Positions 20,560 through 31,530 of a stretch of DNA of 64,000 bases are shown piece after piece. Position numbers and translations under genes: made by a program. Source of the DNA: Ditylenchus dipsaci. Taxonomy: Eukaryota; Nematoda; Chromadorea; Rhabditida; Anguinidae. Location of the stretch: the NCBI GenBank assembly GCA_004194705.1, contig SADC01001300.1:124001-188000 (forward strand), in the 5' to 3' direction. The notes under the pieces are model-generated. The model was not told where the DNA came from and did not search any database. It worked only from the letters and a program-made list of their open reading frames with translations. The stretch's first letter is position 1. Every line of letters begins with the position of its first letter.

Positions 20560-20722
20560 ACACTTTTATTTTTACGGAGTGTGAAGGTCGGTCATCGGTT
20601 CGATTCCGATTGAAAACATACTTTTTTTCTCAACTTTTAGCAAATTGCGTGAATTAATAAATTCTCGTTTAAATTTCACTGGTACTCGCCTTTAAAATAT
20701 TCTCATCGGCAAAAGGCATGCC
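20560..20722 (+). repeat. SINE B 3' part
   Basis: GGTCGGTCATCGGTTCGATTC is the B-box region; TGGTACTCGCCTTTAAAATA and CATCGGCAAAAGGCATGCCC form the tail. The A box has been lost; a G run precedes it. Confidence 0.55.
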
Positions 20723-21213
20723 CCCCCCCCAGTTTTTGATAAAGCAAAACCTTTTCCAAAAATCCTCTCGTACTTTAGTTTAAAATAGCAGCTCTTCATG
20801 GCCAAAATTTTACAATAATAGTATGAAAAGCGAAACCTCCGCAATTTATATGATCACCCTATTCAATTTTATAAGTAGAAAAACTGTACAAATTGTAGTA
20901 AAAAAGTGTTAGGGTCGAACTCGAGCAGGTGTGCTTGCAATAAAAATTAGATGTGGAATTATAATTCCTTTTTTTTCTCAGACTGTTCTTTTTTATTTTC
21001 AAACGCATTAAATAAAACAGTTTTCACATCTAAATTTGGCAATATGTTTTGCTTTGAATTAGCGCCTCTTCTGGAAAAAGTCACAACGTTACCCCTGTAT
21101 TTTCTTGCGTTTTTGCTTTCAACTCGACACTTAAAACATATTTCGTGAAATTACAACAGATTTTTTTTAAAGTTTAATTATCACTTGTTTCAGTTATCAA
21201 TCCCTTCTAAATC

Positions 21214-24200
21214 ATGTCTAAGCAAGGCCGTTTGGAGTCGGATGGAGACATCAACAGTGTGACCATCATCCGCAAGCACCAAGCACCAATCAAGACTCTT
21301 CGTTCTTCAGCTGTAAGTTTTTTTGTGAGTGTGTGTAGCAATTCGGTCCATTTTTGCCTTGGAATACCTTTTTCGCTTAGGCTTAGGTTATAAATAAATG
21401 AGTACAGGTTAGAACAAACTCAAACAGCTTTTTCTACTTTTTTCGAAAAAAAAAAAACGCGTTTGAGTAGGTCCCAACAGGTTACTACCCTGCAGCCAAG
21501 CCTGAGCCTTGCATTGACCTCTCAGACAACTGTTTTTTGTGATTTTTTAATCTTGAGCAAGGGTAGGCTAGCTCATGTTAAGACGGACTTAAACTGGAGT
21601 CTGAGATATTTTGAGTCCATCCTAACATTCAACACACAATTGAATAATCTTCTGCTTTGATCAGTACGTAAGTACTGACTAAAAAATTTTGTATTGCCGA
21701 AATTTGCCGAAGCCTAAAGGTCACAAAAATAATAGCAAAAATCAAGGCAAAAAAGCTTTTTTTGGTGAACAAGGTCCGAAAAAGCATGAAAATCAGACCA
21801 TGGCCTACGACCTGTTGACCTTTAGGAGGTATTTATTGCCTTTTTCCTCCTGTTGGTTTTTCTTAAATTTATAAACAAATTCATAAATAGTTTGGTCCCT
21901 CGCTGCCGTTTCGAAAGTGATCATGCTAACAATAATCCCTCTGATCGTCATAATCACATTACCAACATAAAAATAATGGACAGGGGGACCAAGGCATTTC
22001 TCAAGAAAAAAACAACAGGGAAACCAAGGCGAAAAAAAATCCTCATTAAAGGTTAACAGAGCCCAAAAAACACAGGATTCTAGGTAAGGGCTAGAGGGTT
22101 TAGGTTAAGGTGAGGTTGATATTTCCTGGTTTCTGATGTTAGACACCTGATGCCTGACAATCAATTATCTTTTTAATAGAGTCGAACCTGAATATAAGGC
22201 CGCCCTCAAGAGGCCACCCTATTCAAATTTGAATCAACTAACCAAACATATTTAGGAGATCAATGCGGCCCAGCGCAGAGGAGATGCCATTGAGACAAAC
22301 AAGAAGCATCTCGGTGGTGGAAATCGACAGCACAAGATGGACAAAAACACAGCTATGTAAGTTTTAAATGTGTGGCTTGCTAAGTCAGCAAAAATTGAAT
22401 CAGAATTTTTTTGCACCGAATCTCTATTTTCCTAAAATCTCTGAAAAATCATTTCAAATATTTAAAAAAAAGGTATAGTGTAAAAAAATTTCAAGCAGGG
22501 TCTAACTAGAGCTGATGAACACAAATACCGTATTTCCTCTAATAGAAGCCCATGGGCTTCTATTTTTCAACCTCCTAAAAATCTTGAAATTGTCAATCAC
22601 AAATGACCTTAACTCCGAAACCTTAGTCGAAAAATAGGGGGGGGGCTTCTAATGGAGCATGGGCTTATATTAGAGGAAATACGGTATATCTGCAAAAAAA
22701 CCAACATTCGAATTTATAAATCGCGAAAATAGAAAAGTAGACGCAACTCATTTTCAGGGTGTTCCAAGAAATTCGTTGGTTTTGAAATGGCCATAACTTT
22801 TTTTTCTAGTCCGTTTTTCTGAATTCTGTTTCTACAGATTAATTTTTAGGTATATTATGTGAGAAACACGATTTTTGCCCGGTCCTTCCTGTGGTTCGGG
22901 CTTCGCCATCCAGAGGTTATTTAAAAACCAAAACCTAAACCACAGGGGTGACCTAGCGGAAATCGTGTTTTTCACATCATATACCGAAAAAAATATTCTC
23001 GGCGAGAAAAATCGATCTTTAAAAGCAGAATTTAAAAAAAAACGGACAACAATCCATAGATCAACAGCGGTTTTTGCAGATATTAGTGTTCATCAACTCT
23101 GAGTCTAACCATGAAAGTGGTTTGAAAAGTGGTATTTGACTTTTTTTTGTCTGATGTGAGGTAAATTACACCTCAATTTGTAGCTCATCTCACCGGCTAA
23201 AAATTTAGGTCTAACTTAAATTGGTTAAGAAAAGCCTGTAAAAGTTGGTCAAAAGCCTAATGCTGAAATAATAGTTCTGAACCTTCGGGGCCCAAGAGGG
23301 TTCAGGATAACCTGTACTAACAGTACCCTTCACACAAAAAAATAATAAGTATTGAGTTTACTTTACAAATCAATTTAGCCTTGATGACGAGACAGAAGAG
23401 TTGCATCACGAACGTGTATCACTGACCCTTGGAAAAGTGCTTCAGCAGTCTCGTCAGGCTAAGGAGCTCACTCAAAAAGACTTAGCTACGGTAATTTATT
23501 CAGTCAATTCCTTTGTGCTAAACAGCACAATTTAGCCGCATTTTCTTAAGGTACCGCCTGGACTGTGAGCTCGAATTCGAAAATTCTGTTAATTCAATCT
23601 TGTAGAGCACAGTTGATTTACAATATAGGTTTTCAATATATTTTCCAACAGACAAAAAAATTGCATCGGGAGACTCAAGAAATTCGTCTCTCCTGTGCGT
23701 TTTCAAAAACATATTTAACTAAAGTCCAATTTTAATTTACTAACATCCTCAAAAATACTATCTCCAGCTGGCTCTGATGATTTTTTCAATTCATCTGATG
23801 GAATAAGTGTCAGACTCATCTGGGGAACGAACTTTAAAGTGCGACCATATAGCGGGACTCGTACAAACCCATAAATAACCCCCCTTAAATAACAACCTTT
23901 TTGAGAGGTTTACATGGGCTATCTTATAGTCTTAGTCTTCGGTAGGCCAGCGCCCGTTAGGCAGTGCTAAAGTGGGTATTTATCAGAAGTGGGCAAAAAT
24001 CAGATCGATCTAGATCACATTAGTTCAGATCAGATCGATATTATCTGACAAAAATTATTGGCAAAATAGCCAAAATTTTGCGGTAATTTGAATTTTATAG
24101 TCCGAAAATAACTTGGATTGGAGTTACACCCCGGGGTGGCCAAAAGCCCTTGAAAGTTGGTTTTTTGGGGTTGACTGAAGGGGGGTGAACTTTTCGCGAA

Positions 24201-25238
24201 AATTCGATTACGTTTATCAGATTTTCCGTTTGATCGGCTCAATCACTCAGAATCCACTCTCAACCATTCAGAACCACCCTAAACTTTTTTACAGCCTCCC
24301 CCCCCCCTTCAGTCAACTCCCAAAATACAACTTTCAGGGATTCTAGCCATTCCGGGGTGGGATTCTCACCGAGCCAAGTTATTTTCGGACTATAAAATTC
24401 AAATTCCACCGAAATTTTGGCTATTTTGACAATAATTTTTGTCAGATCAGATCGATCTGAACTGATCTGATCTAGATCGATCTGATCTTTGACCACCTTA
24501 GGTATTTATGACCCTTTTTTGGGAGGGGGTTATTTATGACCCACAGTCGAGGGACTTGACCAGTCTTGTCCAGGCCTGGATTTTATCAACTGCCACGTCC
24601 ATCATCAACCGGTTGATTGATTTCCGCTAAATCAACCGGTTTATTGGCAATTTTCGGCAATCAAACGCCACATCAACCATCCACCGGTTGATTGATTTTT
24701 GGTTCATCAACCGGTTGAGAAAAATGATCTACCGGTGACCCACGGCGAATAAACTGGTTAATAACGCCGGTTGATTGACCAAGACCTGGCGGGGGGACCA
24801 AGGCAATTTATGGCTCGAAGTTTCTTGAGCCTCTAGATCCAATGGGTTTTTGTCATTTGGGAAATAATTTTGAAAATCTATATAGTAAATTGACCATGCT
24901 CTTCAAGATGGCATGAACAGAATTTTTGAATTCGAGTTTTCAGTTTGGGCGGTTCGTTGTTTATGAAAACGGCTATTCGCCTTCTATTCTATTCCAATTT
25001 CTATCTATTGAAACAACAGTAATTCATTAATTTTTGATTTTATGATCTTACATTTTAGAAAATCAACGAAAAAGTAGAAGTGATCAGAGAGTATGAATGC
25101 GGTAAAGCTGTGCCCAATTCCACTATTCTAGCCAAGATGGAGCGCTGTTTGTCTGTGAAGTTACGAGGCAAGGACATTGGTCAGCCACTGGTTGCCAAAG
25201 TGCCGAGCGCTACTGCTGCAAAGCCTGCCAAGAAGTGA
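21214..25238 (+). CDS. EDF1: Multiprotein bridging factor 1 (MBF1/EDF1)
   Basis: Four exons with GT..AG boundaries and consistent phases: 21214-21312, 22256-22356, 23379-23490 and 25059-25238, giving 163 residues. Exon 1 reads [20 protein letters not shown]; exon 2 [20 protein letters not shown], the conserved MBF1 N-terminal domain; exons 3-4 contain the Cro/C1-type helix-turn-helix ([18 protein letters not shown], then [13 protein letters not shown] and [11 protein letters not shown]). MBF1 bridges bZIP-type activators and TBP. TTTCAG at 21187-21192 lies just upstream of the ATG, so a 5' UTR intron or trans-splicing site is possible. Introns of 943, 1022 and 1568 bp hold MITEs, a hAT-like element and an antisense coding-like segment. 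AATAAA is near 25440. Confidence 0.95.
22528..22684. mobile_element. pogo-type MITE (CCGTATTT family), word AGAAGCCCATGGGC
   Basis: CCGTATTTCCTCTAATAGAA at the left; ATATTAGAGGAAATACGG at the right, TA on both sides, in intron 2 of MBF1. GGGCTTCTAATGGAGC and GGGCTTATATTAGAGG near the right end repeat the left word. Confidence 0.75.
22800..23060. repeat. Imperfect palindrome in MBF1 intron 2
   Basis: CCGTTTTTCTGAATTCTG near 22814 pairs with CAGAATTTAAAAAAAAACGG near 23027. TATTATGTGAGAAACACGAT pairs with ATCGTGTTTTTCACATCATA. Likely a decayed MITE; its ends are uncertain. Confidence 0.5.
23715..23880 (-). pseudogene. Antisense coding-like exon inside MBF1 intron 3
   Basis: A minus-strand frame without a starting ATG reads [20 protein letters not shown], then [35 protein letters not shown], then TAA at 23715-23717. 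Its composition (K/E/S/D rich, few AT-biased residues) is protein-like and unlike the flanking introns. No family recognised. It could be the last exon of a nested gene or a gene fragment. Confidence 0.4.
23984..24501. mobile_element. hAT-like foldback, word AGATCAGATCGATCTGA
   Basis: CAGAAGTGGGCAAAAATCAG at the left; CTGATCTTTGACCACCTTAG at the right; exact 8-bp duplication GTATTTAT (23976-23983 and 24502-24509). Long arms include CCAAAATTTTGC, CGAAAATAACTTGG and TTCAGTCAACCC. Relatives of the inner arms lie at 34120-34420. In MBF1 intron 3. Confidence 0.8.
24560..24790. repeat. Word-repeat element, word ATCAACCGGTTGAT
   Basis: CCAGGCCTGGATTTTATCAA at the left and GGTTGATTGACCAAGACCTG then G at the right enclose many copies of ATCAACCGGTTGATTGAT. 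No convincing target duplication found. Same style as the hAT-like word elements. Confidence 0.55.
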
Positions 25239-25647
25239 AATTCCAAAGAAATATTATCCTGATCCATCTTCAGTGATATTGACCAGCTATTTTGACCGGC
25301 CTTTCTTCACTCTATTCCTCTTGTTTTTTTCAAGTATATTGGTGGGAATTTGTGTATAAACACTTTGATTTTTTCTATATAAACATTTTATTTGATCAAG
25401 TATTTAGTCGACAGCAAACAAAAAAAGAATGTATTAAAAAAATAAAATATAAGCCCATGGGCTTTTATTTTTGACCCCACGTATGTACGAGTATCCATAC
25501 GCATCCTATACGATATATCCAGTATACATATATATACGAGTATCATATCAAGATATTTCGTATTTTTCGATGGTTTTTTGGTCACTTATCTGCAAACTTG
25601 TAAATCTTACATCGAATTCGTGTTCAGAATGATCGATATGCTTCAAG
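25239..25647. other. MBF1 3' region
   Basis: AT-rich sequence with AATAAA near 25440, a candidate polyadenylation signal, followed by CCCATGGGC and an ATATATACGAGTATC-type simple stretch. No other gene seen. Confidence 0.45.
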
Positions 25648-25823
25648 GGCGTAGCCAGAAATTTCTGACAGGGGGGGGAGTCACCAAAAAATTTTTAGGC
25701 CATTTTACCTACGCCGTTTTTGAAAAAATCTGACGGTGAGGCACTGATAAGGAAAAAAATGTGACGGGGGAGGGGGGGGGGCACGTGCCCCTCTGCCTCC
25801 CCCCCCCTGGCTACGCCACTGAT
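25648..25823. mobile_element. MITE, GGCGTAGCCAG ends
   Basis: GGGCGTAGCCAGAAATTTCT at the left; CCCTGGCTACGCC at the right. Internal CTGACAGGGGGG and CCCCTCTGCCTCC are complementary in style. 46308-46375 carries a degraded relative (CCCCGTCAGATTTTTT). Confidence 0.6.
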
Positions 25824-26193
25824 ATGCTTGTAAAACTGCTATTTTCGTTGAACCCATTGTGAAATTTCAACTTCCGCTCGAGACGGAAAATATTGAAATC
25901 AAAATTTTTAACTCTTTGGAATTCGAAAATCTACACTGAGTTTTGAACTATAAAAGCGTTTTCAAATACAAGTTTCAAATACCTGAATCCGTCAAAAAAA
26001 CCTGTCTACGATTGCGAAACCAGAAGTTTCAGAGCTAAAACTCGATTTGATCATCTGCATTTGTAGACAGATTTTTTCGACGAATTCAGGTTCAGCATAG
26101 TATTTGCATGTGAAAACGATAAATAAATCAATATTCGGGCGAATATTTGCGAAAATTCATGAAAATGTTAGCTCTTAAGTTAAGACTCTTAAC

Positions 26194-27009
26194 CATAGTT
26201 GCATGGGCGCCGGGGCCGGTGTGCGCTCTGAAAATTTTCAGAAAATAAGGGCGCCGGCGACCTCGCCGGCGCTCGGCGCCCTTGGCGAAATCGGCGCTCG
26301 GCGCCGATTTCAAAAAACTTCGGTTCCGGCGCCGGCGCCCGGCAGCCGTTTTTAAAGCAAATTTTAGTATTTTTTCCAATACGTCTTTTTTCAAAAAGTT
26401 TGCAATCTTTTTCATTTTTTTATTGATTTTTGTTATGAAAAATGACACGATTCATTCTTTTTTGTACATATAGCTAACCAGAAAATCATGAAATTGAAAA
26501 AGTTTCAGCAATTGAACTTGTTACAATGAACTTCAACTTACACTATTTTGCATGCACTTAACAAGCTTATCACTGGTTGTTTCACTTATCCCTGGCCATG
26601 CTAGCGTATGACATGTTGTTTATTTGTGCAAGCACAGCGGCTGTGAATTGCACGTATATATTACTTCAATGCGAACAGCTGAAGGAAAAAGCCTAACGCA
26701 TCGATAATTGTAAAAATGTATAACCATGTTTTGTATAGCAAGAGAAAGATAAATTTATGTCACTCTTCCTATCGATAATGAAAAAACGAATTTTTTTGTG
26801 AAACAAACATTTTTTTAGTTATTTTTAAATATTCCGGCGCCTGGCGCCAAAAAATGACCGACGCCACGTAATGCGCTCGGCGCCGATTTTCTGAAACCTG
26901 GCGCCGTTTCCGACGCCCGGCGCCTCCAGAATAGCCGGCGCTCAGTGGCCCACTGACGCCGGCGCCGGTGCCGGCGCCCGGCGCCAAAAAAATTTTGCGT
27001 GCAACTATG
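26194..27009. mobile_element. hAT-like element, word GGCGCCGG
   Basis: CATAGTTGCATGGGCGCCGG at the left; its counterpart GCGTGCAACTATG at the right; octamers CTCTTAAC and TTCTTAAC flank it (7 of 8). GC-rich runs of GGCGCCGGCGCC at both ends enclose AT-rich sequence. Open frames in the GC-rich ends are repeat-driven. Confidence 0.7.
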
Positions 27010-27022
27010 TTCTTAACTAGAA

Positions 27023-27390
27023 TCTCTATATAGTATTTAGGATGGGTGGCTGGGTGGTTAACGCATCTCTCAATCTATTGTGTTTAAGACCGATTTTGGC
27101 CAGTTTTTGCAATCTTTTGTCAGATATCTTTCCTAAACCCTAAAATTCAACATCTCAGCTGTTTTTTAAGCACATAACCGGGCAAAGAGGTGGCTCTAAA
27201 AAAAGTTTTTAAGTCTCTCCAAATTGATGATGGTGTATTTAAGGCTGGATTAAGGTGGATTTTTGTGTTAAAGGCCACTTTCTGCCAATGACTCTTCAGC
27301 CTTTTTTGCCAGGTAGGGTAGGTAAATGACCAGTTAGGATGGGTAGGTAGATAGAAAGGATAGTTAAGTGTTTAGGTGGGATCTCTACAG
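27023..27390 (+). mobile_element. Helitron 5' part with one minisatellite unit
   Basis: TCTCTATATAGTATTTAGG after A is the shared Helitron 5' end. A single copy of the 187-bp unit follows (27100-27290), then GGTAGGTAGATAG-type sequence. A pogo-type end (CAGTCAAACTTTGATATAAG) begins near 27392, so the 3' end is obscured. Confidence 0.6.
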
Positions 27391-27593
27391 TCAAACTTTG
27401 ATATAAGGTACACCCTGGGGACCAAGTCAGGTGTACGTTATAGTAGGCTTAATAGGCGAGGATAGGCGAGGTAGAGTAGGTGGGTTAACAGGTAGGGCGG
27501 ATGATCTTCCTTAACCATTAACCTACCCGAACTACTAATATACATGAACCACTAATGTTCCTGAACGGACAATCGTTGTCGGAGACGATGGTT

Positions 27594-27830
27594 CGGCGCT
27601 ACTGGAATATACCCCTCCCAAAAAGCGCTACAGAATATTCCTCACCCAATAATTTAGGTTTAGGTTTGGGCTTAGGCTCGCGGACTTAGGCTTAGGGCAC
27701 ATCCATTACTAACAAAGGATTTCGTACAATTTTTTTTCAAGAATGATGGTTTTAGGTACCATCTTACAATTATTGGGGAGGGTATACTTAAGCATTTTTC
27801 GGGGCGAAGTCTATTCCAGTAGCGTCAACA
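27594..27830. mobile_element. MITE, CGGCGCTACTGGAATATA ends
   Basis: CGGCGCTACTGGAATATACC at the left; TCTATTCCAGTAGCGTC at the right. Same family as 17483-17992 and 44107-44790, with a shorter interior. Confidence 0.6.
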
Positions 27831-27839
27831 ATTTTCGAC

Positions 27840-28019
27840 CCTACCGGAGTATGTACGTCTGTACGGAATTTTCAACTTTGTTTCTAACAAAACAACGCCT
27901 AGAATTTAATTTTTGGTATAGTTTTGTTAGAAACCAAGTTGAAAAATCCTTAAATCTTAAAAAAAATTAAAACTCCCGGGCACTGCCTCTTATTAGCGTC
28001 GGCATGCTTCTTTAAAAGC
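27840..28019. mobile_element. Palindromic MITE related to 172-415
   Basis: TTTCTAACAAAACAACGCCT and GTTTTGTTAGAAACCAAG pair around a short loop, then CCCGGGCACTGCCTCTTATT and GGCATGCTTCTTTAAAAG. Nearly the same order as in 190-415. Confidence 0.65.
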
Positions 28020-28234
28020 AATGCCTTCGATCGATGGTCTTGCCTTCTCGAGTGGCTTCTACTCCGACACGCTTCCTTCACTTGTCTACAAAGCTATTAA
28101 AATGGTGTAAATTACTGCTGATAAATTGTTTGATTCAAGGTGACAATTATCTACTATTCAAGAAAATCACAATTGAAGCCGAAAGAAACATTACAATGGA
28201 CAAAAATATCATTTTTTGCTTGTCTGTGTTTTAA
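28020..28234 (+). CDS. Two coding-like exons of unknown function
   Basis: The first reads AMPSIDGLAFSSGFYSDTLP then SLVYKAIKMV up to a GTAAAT donor near 28112. A second open stretch begins after TTGATTCAAG (28138) and reads VTIIYYSRKSQLKPKETLQW, then a hydrophobic run, before a stop. Only the first segment looks strongly coding. No family recognised. It abuts a MITE on the left. Confidence 0.3.
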
Positions 28235-28404
28235 TTTTTTCCTTCTTGTTGTACAGGGTGGGCCGATTTTTTTGCATTTTTTTCTGCTTATGTTTAATTT
28301 GCTAGCTTGCGAGCTCTAGGCAAACAGTCGCTAGAAGACTAAGGAACACTAAAGCGAGAAAAGAAATCCATGTTAATATATGTTATCGAAATGGTCTCCC
28401 TCAG

Positions 28405-28570
28405 AGAAGAGTCTCTATGGCCTAGTGGTGAAGGGCGGCCAAAAAAAAACTTTTGCTCGAGTTCGAGTCACAAAGTGGTGCGCAGAACAGATAAATTTGT
28501 CTAAACCGATAAATTCATCTGACAGATAAAACTTTATCGGTCAGATAAAGTTAAACTTTATCGGTCAGAT
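28405..28570 (+). repeat. tRNA-like repeat followed by TTATCGGTCAGATAAA words
   Basis: GGCCTAGTGGTGAAGGGCGG is A-box-like and CGAGTTCGAGTCAC B-box-like. GCGCAGAACAGATAAATTTG and repeated ACTTTATCGGTCAGATA follow. The same tail appears inverted at 45160-45250. Confidence 0.5.
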
Positions 28571-28842
28571 ATACCATGAGAAGCACGAGAAAAGCACTAA
28601 AAACACTGAAAAGTACTTAAAAAGACAAAAGAAGCAAAAAGATAATGAATTTTAACTATTTTTAACTGGATTTGGGTTTCAGTTAATTTCACTAAAATTT
28701 AAAATCAGTTAAAATTAACTATTTTTCAAATTAGTTATTTTTAACTAATTTTCAAAATCCAGTTACAATTAACTGTTTTCCCCACACTGGGTTTGCCTGA
28801 AAATAAGTTTTTCTAGTCAAAACATGTTTGAAAAAATTATTA

Positions 28843-29103
28843 CAGTCAAATCTGGATAATCCGCCACCCGAAAAGTTCGTTCCCGCTAGGGTCCGACTTT
28901 TTTTACCCCTAATTCTGAACATTTTTGCTAGTTCTGTTTTGACAGTGTGGTCGCAAATATCGTGAGAATTCCGATTTTTCCGATCGTTTTTCAGAAATTC
29001 AAAATGTTTTCTTCTAAAAAAGCAAAACCTCGATAAACCGCCACCCTTTTTTGAACATAGGTGGGAACGAACTTTTTGGGGTGGCGGTTATCGAGCTTTG
29101 ACT
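28843..29103. mobile_element. pogo-type MITE (CAGTCAA family), word AATCCGCCACCC
   Basis: CAGTCAAATCTGGATAATCC at the left; GGTGGCGGTTATCGAGCTTT then GACT at the right. The centre holds another copy (CCTCGATAAACCGCCACCC). The body (AAGTTCGTTCCCGC, GGTCCGACTTTTT, TTTGACAGTGTGGTCGC) is that of 15514. The right half is shortened. Confidence 0.8.
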
Positions 29104-29271
29104 AAACAAAATTTAATAGGAAAAAGTTAGACATATTCGGCCAACCTGTACTTCTTCGTGATTTTCACATATAGAGGACTAAAAAAGCTGATAAATCGAG
29201 AAAGAAGAAAAGGGGCGTAATCGATTTGCCAATAAAACTTTTTCAATAAGATAATTTTATGGACAGAGATA

Positions 29272-30035
29272 CCGTATTCTCTCTAATAGAACCACATGTG
29301 GTTCTATTTTTCAACCCCCTTGGGGGTGTGGTTCAATTAGAGAGTGTGATTCTAACAGAGAGTGTGGTTCTATTTTTCAACCTTCTGAACATATTCAAGA
29401 ATTGCAGCATACGCGCATAAATCCTTTTTTACAACAAAATTCGGACTTGTTCTGGTTTAGGGGGGACGCTCATTTATACTATACTTTTATGTATTTTTGT
29501 TGATTATGGCAGTCATGGTTATATCGATAATCTACATAAATAGTTTAATAAGTAATTTCGTTGATTAAGGTGATTATTGTCACCATAATCGACTTGATCA
29601 ACCTAAAAAATAAATATCTAGTAAAAATGGGCGTCCCCCTCCCCCAAACCAGAACAGCTCCCAAAACTCATCAACACTCTAGAGATATCTTTATTATTAA
29701 ACACATTTTCTTGCTCTTCTTCGAGATCGATCTCTTGTATCAGCTCAGCCAAGTTCTTCTCATCACGCGCGTGCTTCACCTTGCCTCGACCACTCGGAAT
29801 CGGTCTAACTTTTTTGAGGCAGTGGATGGCGTTGTCCTCACATCTATCGTTGGCATTGGGAACTCCGCACGATTCGAATGACTTAATTATGAGCTTCTTT
29901 CGAGAGATTCTCCCAGGCTTCCACAATCCATTGGAGTTTGACGGCCGTTGGCGCAGCTTGAGAGTGTTGAGGGGTGTGGTTCTATTAGAGAGTGTGGTTC
30001 AAATAAAGAGTGTGGTTCTATTAGAGAGAATACGG
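29272..30035. mobile_element. pogo-type element (CCGTATT family), word GAACCACA, with transposase remnant
   Basis: CCGTATTCTCTCTAATAGAA at the left; TTCTATTAGAGAGAATACGG at the right; TA flanks. The word is repeated two or three times at each end. The interior encodes part of a transposase on the minus strand (29618-29926). 31531-32285 is a sister copy with its interior inverted. Confidence 0.8.
29618..29926 (-). pseudogene. pogo/Tigger-type transposase C-terminal fragment
   Basis: Reads KKLIIKSFESCGVPNANDRC then EDNAIHCLKKVRPIPSG. The motif I-I-K-S-F-x-x-C-G-(I/V)-x-N-A-x-D-x-x-E-D is the conserved C-terminal segment of pogo/Tigger (DDE_1) transposases. It continues as an acidic tail (LAELIQEIDLEEEQENV). 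No catalytic region remains. Confidence 0.65.
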
Positions 30036-30258
30036 TACTTGAATTAAATTAATAACACAAAAACTGTGCTGAAGCCTGAAATATTTTCTAACAAAAAAAA
30101 AGAACAGCACTGGGATAAATACAAATCTTATTTAAAAATACAGATCAGAGCCCTGATTTGAGCGGTGAACAACAATCAGAGTTTATTTCAAATAAAAGTA
30201 AAATTCAAAGTGATACAACAGTGGGCTGCTTTTTCAATTTTTTTTCTTATACAGTTTC

Positions 30259-30305
30259 TTAAAAAAATTGTTGATTTAATTCTTCATCATCATCACATTC
30301 GACCG
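30259..30305 (-). CDS. Short terminal exon with acidic tail
   Basis: After CTTTTCAG the minus-strand frame reads VECDDDEELNQQFF and stops. AATAAA occurs about 75 bp downstream on the same strand (near 30185), so this could be the last exon of a gene whose other exons lie to the right (32324-33998). The link is only by strand and order. Confidence 0.35.
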
Positions 30306-30327
30306 CTGAAAAGAAAAAATTAGTCAA

Positions 30328-30855
30328 TCTCTATATGGTATTTGAGACCGGGGTCTGTCCGTCACACTTTCGAGTCCCCGTTGTGCCAGTTATAACCTTT
30401 CTTGAGAAAAGTGTTACTAGGCGAGTTTATACTTATTCGCAAGTTCTTTGAACGACGGAGGATCTTTGAATTTAAGACTTGAACATTACTGTGAAAATTT
30501 ATGACATTTTGCCGCTTAAAGTTGCAAAAAGGGGTTTGATGAGAAAATCTCATGAGTGGTCCCGTTTTTCCACGTCCCGGTATAACTTTATTGAGGAGTG
30601 TAGGCAGGAGATTGGTACCCTGGAGGAGAGTAGGCAGAAGGAGAATAGGTAGGAGGGTAGGCCGGAGGGAGATACCCAGAAGCGGGAAGCGGTATGCAGG
30701 CGGGTAATAGGCAGGCGCAGGGTAGCCAAAAGAGGGCTACACAGGAAAAGTTAATCACCAGGGTATCTAATGAATATCTATTTATTTGAAAAAATTATTA
30801 TTTATTAAAATTTCAAAATACGATAGAAACGCCTATAGGCGCCTGCTGCCCCTTG
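30328..30855 (+). mobile_element. Non-autonomous Helitron
   Basis: TCTCTATATGGTATTTGAG after A at the 5' end. The 3' end has CGCCTATAGGCGCCTGCTGC then CCCTTG before T, the same hairpin as at 14796 with CTTG in place of CTAG. Interior GTAGGCAGGAGATTGGTACC-type sequence resembles 14660-14730. Confidence 0.65.
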
Positions 30856-31416
30856 TTCATATTATAATTAGAGTCAGAACAGGACAGGATTTTGGCCAAG
30901 ATCTTTTCTTTTCTTGATCCATTTTGACTCAAAAATCTTGTCTTGGACCTTTCTTGGTCGTTTTTTAGAAATCTTGGTCTCGGTTTTCTGGCCAATCTTC
31001 TATGCGGAATTTACAAAAAAACCATTTTATCGTTATAAGGGCCATAAAAAATCCGAAATCTGTTTTAAAATTTTAAAATGACGGAGACTTGGTGAATACG
31101 CGAACTTTGTAAATAGCTTTGTTCTCTCGAATTTTTTTCAAAATGAAAAAAGGGAAACTCTACTTTTTTATTGCGGATTTTGAAAGTACAACAAATAGAC
31201 CGAAAAAAATTGGAAAAAGTGTAGCAACAAAAAGTTAGTCATTGAGACAAAAAAGTGTGCACGCCAAAATTTCAATGATTTTTTTTTGCTTTGCAGTATT
31301 TTTAAACCAAATTTATTATGAGGTTAAAGTAAAGTTTTCGAATCATTTAATGCAGAATTAAACAAGCATTGTTATGGTTTAAATTCTCTTTCCTGGTTTT
31401 TTTTCAATTAACATAG

Positions 31417-31459
31417 ATGACTGGCAAAATTGGAGTCCTTGTGATAATTCGGACTACAG
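31417..31459 (+). CDS. Possible thrombospondin-type micro-exon
   Basis: Between AATTAACATAG and AG|GTGAGT the frame reads DWQNWSPCDNSDY. W-x-x-W-S-x-C is the start of a thrombospondin type 1 repeat, and the entry phase (1) suits such exons. Very short, with no partner exon identified. Treat as a hint. Confidence 0.25.
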
Positions 31460-31530
31460 GTGAGTCACAAAAACTGGTGTAAAAATGGAAATCAATTCAA
31501 ATCAACTTTTCAAAGCAATTTTCAAAGATA

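Noticed and set aside
26128..26987. Arg/Ala/Gly-rich ORFs
   Set aside because: Driven by GGCGCC words at the ends of the hAT-like element 26194-27009.
29561..30047. Plus-strand ORFs in the pogo element (also the minus-strand ORF at 31522-31743)
   Set aside because: Antisense shadows of the transposase C-terminal remnant, whose conserved motif lies on the opposite strand in each case.
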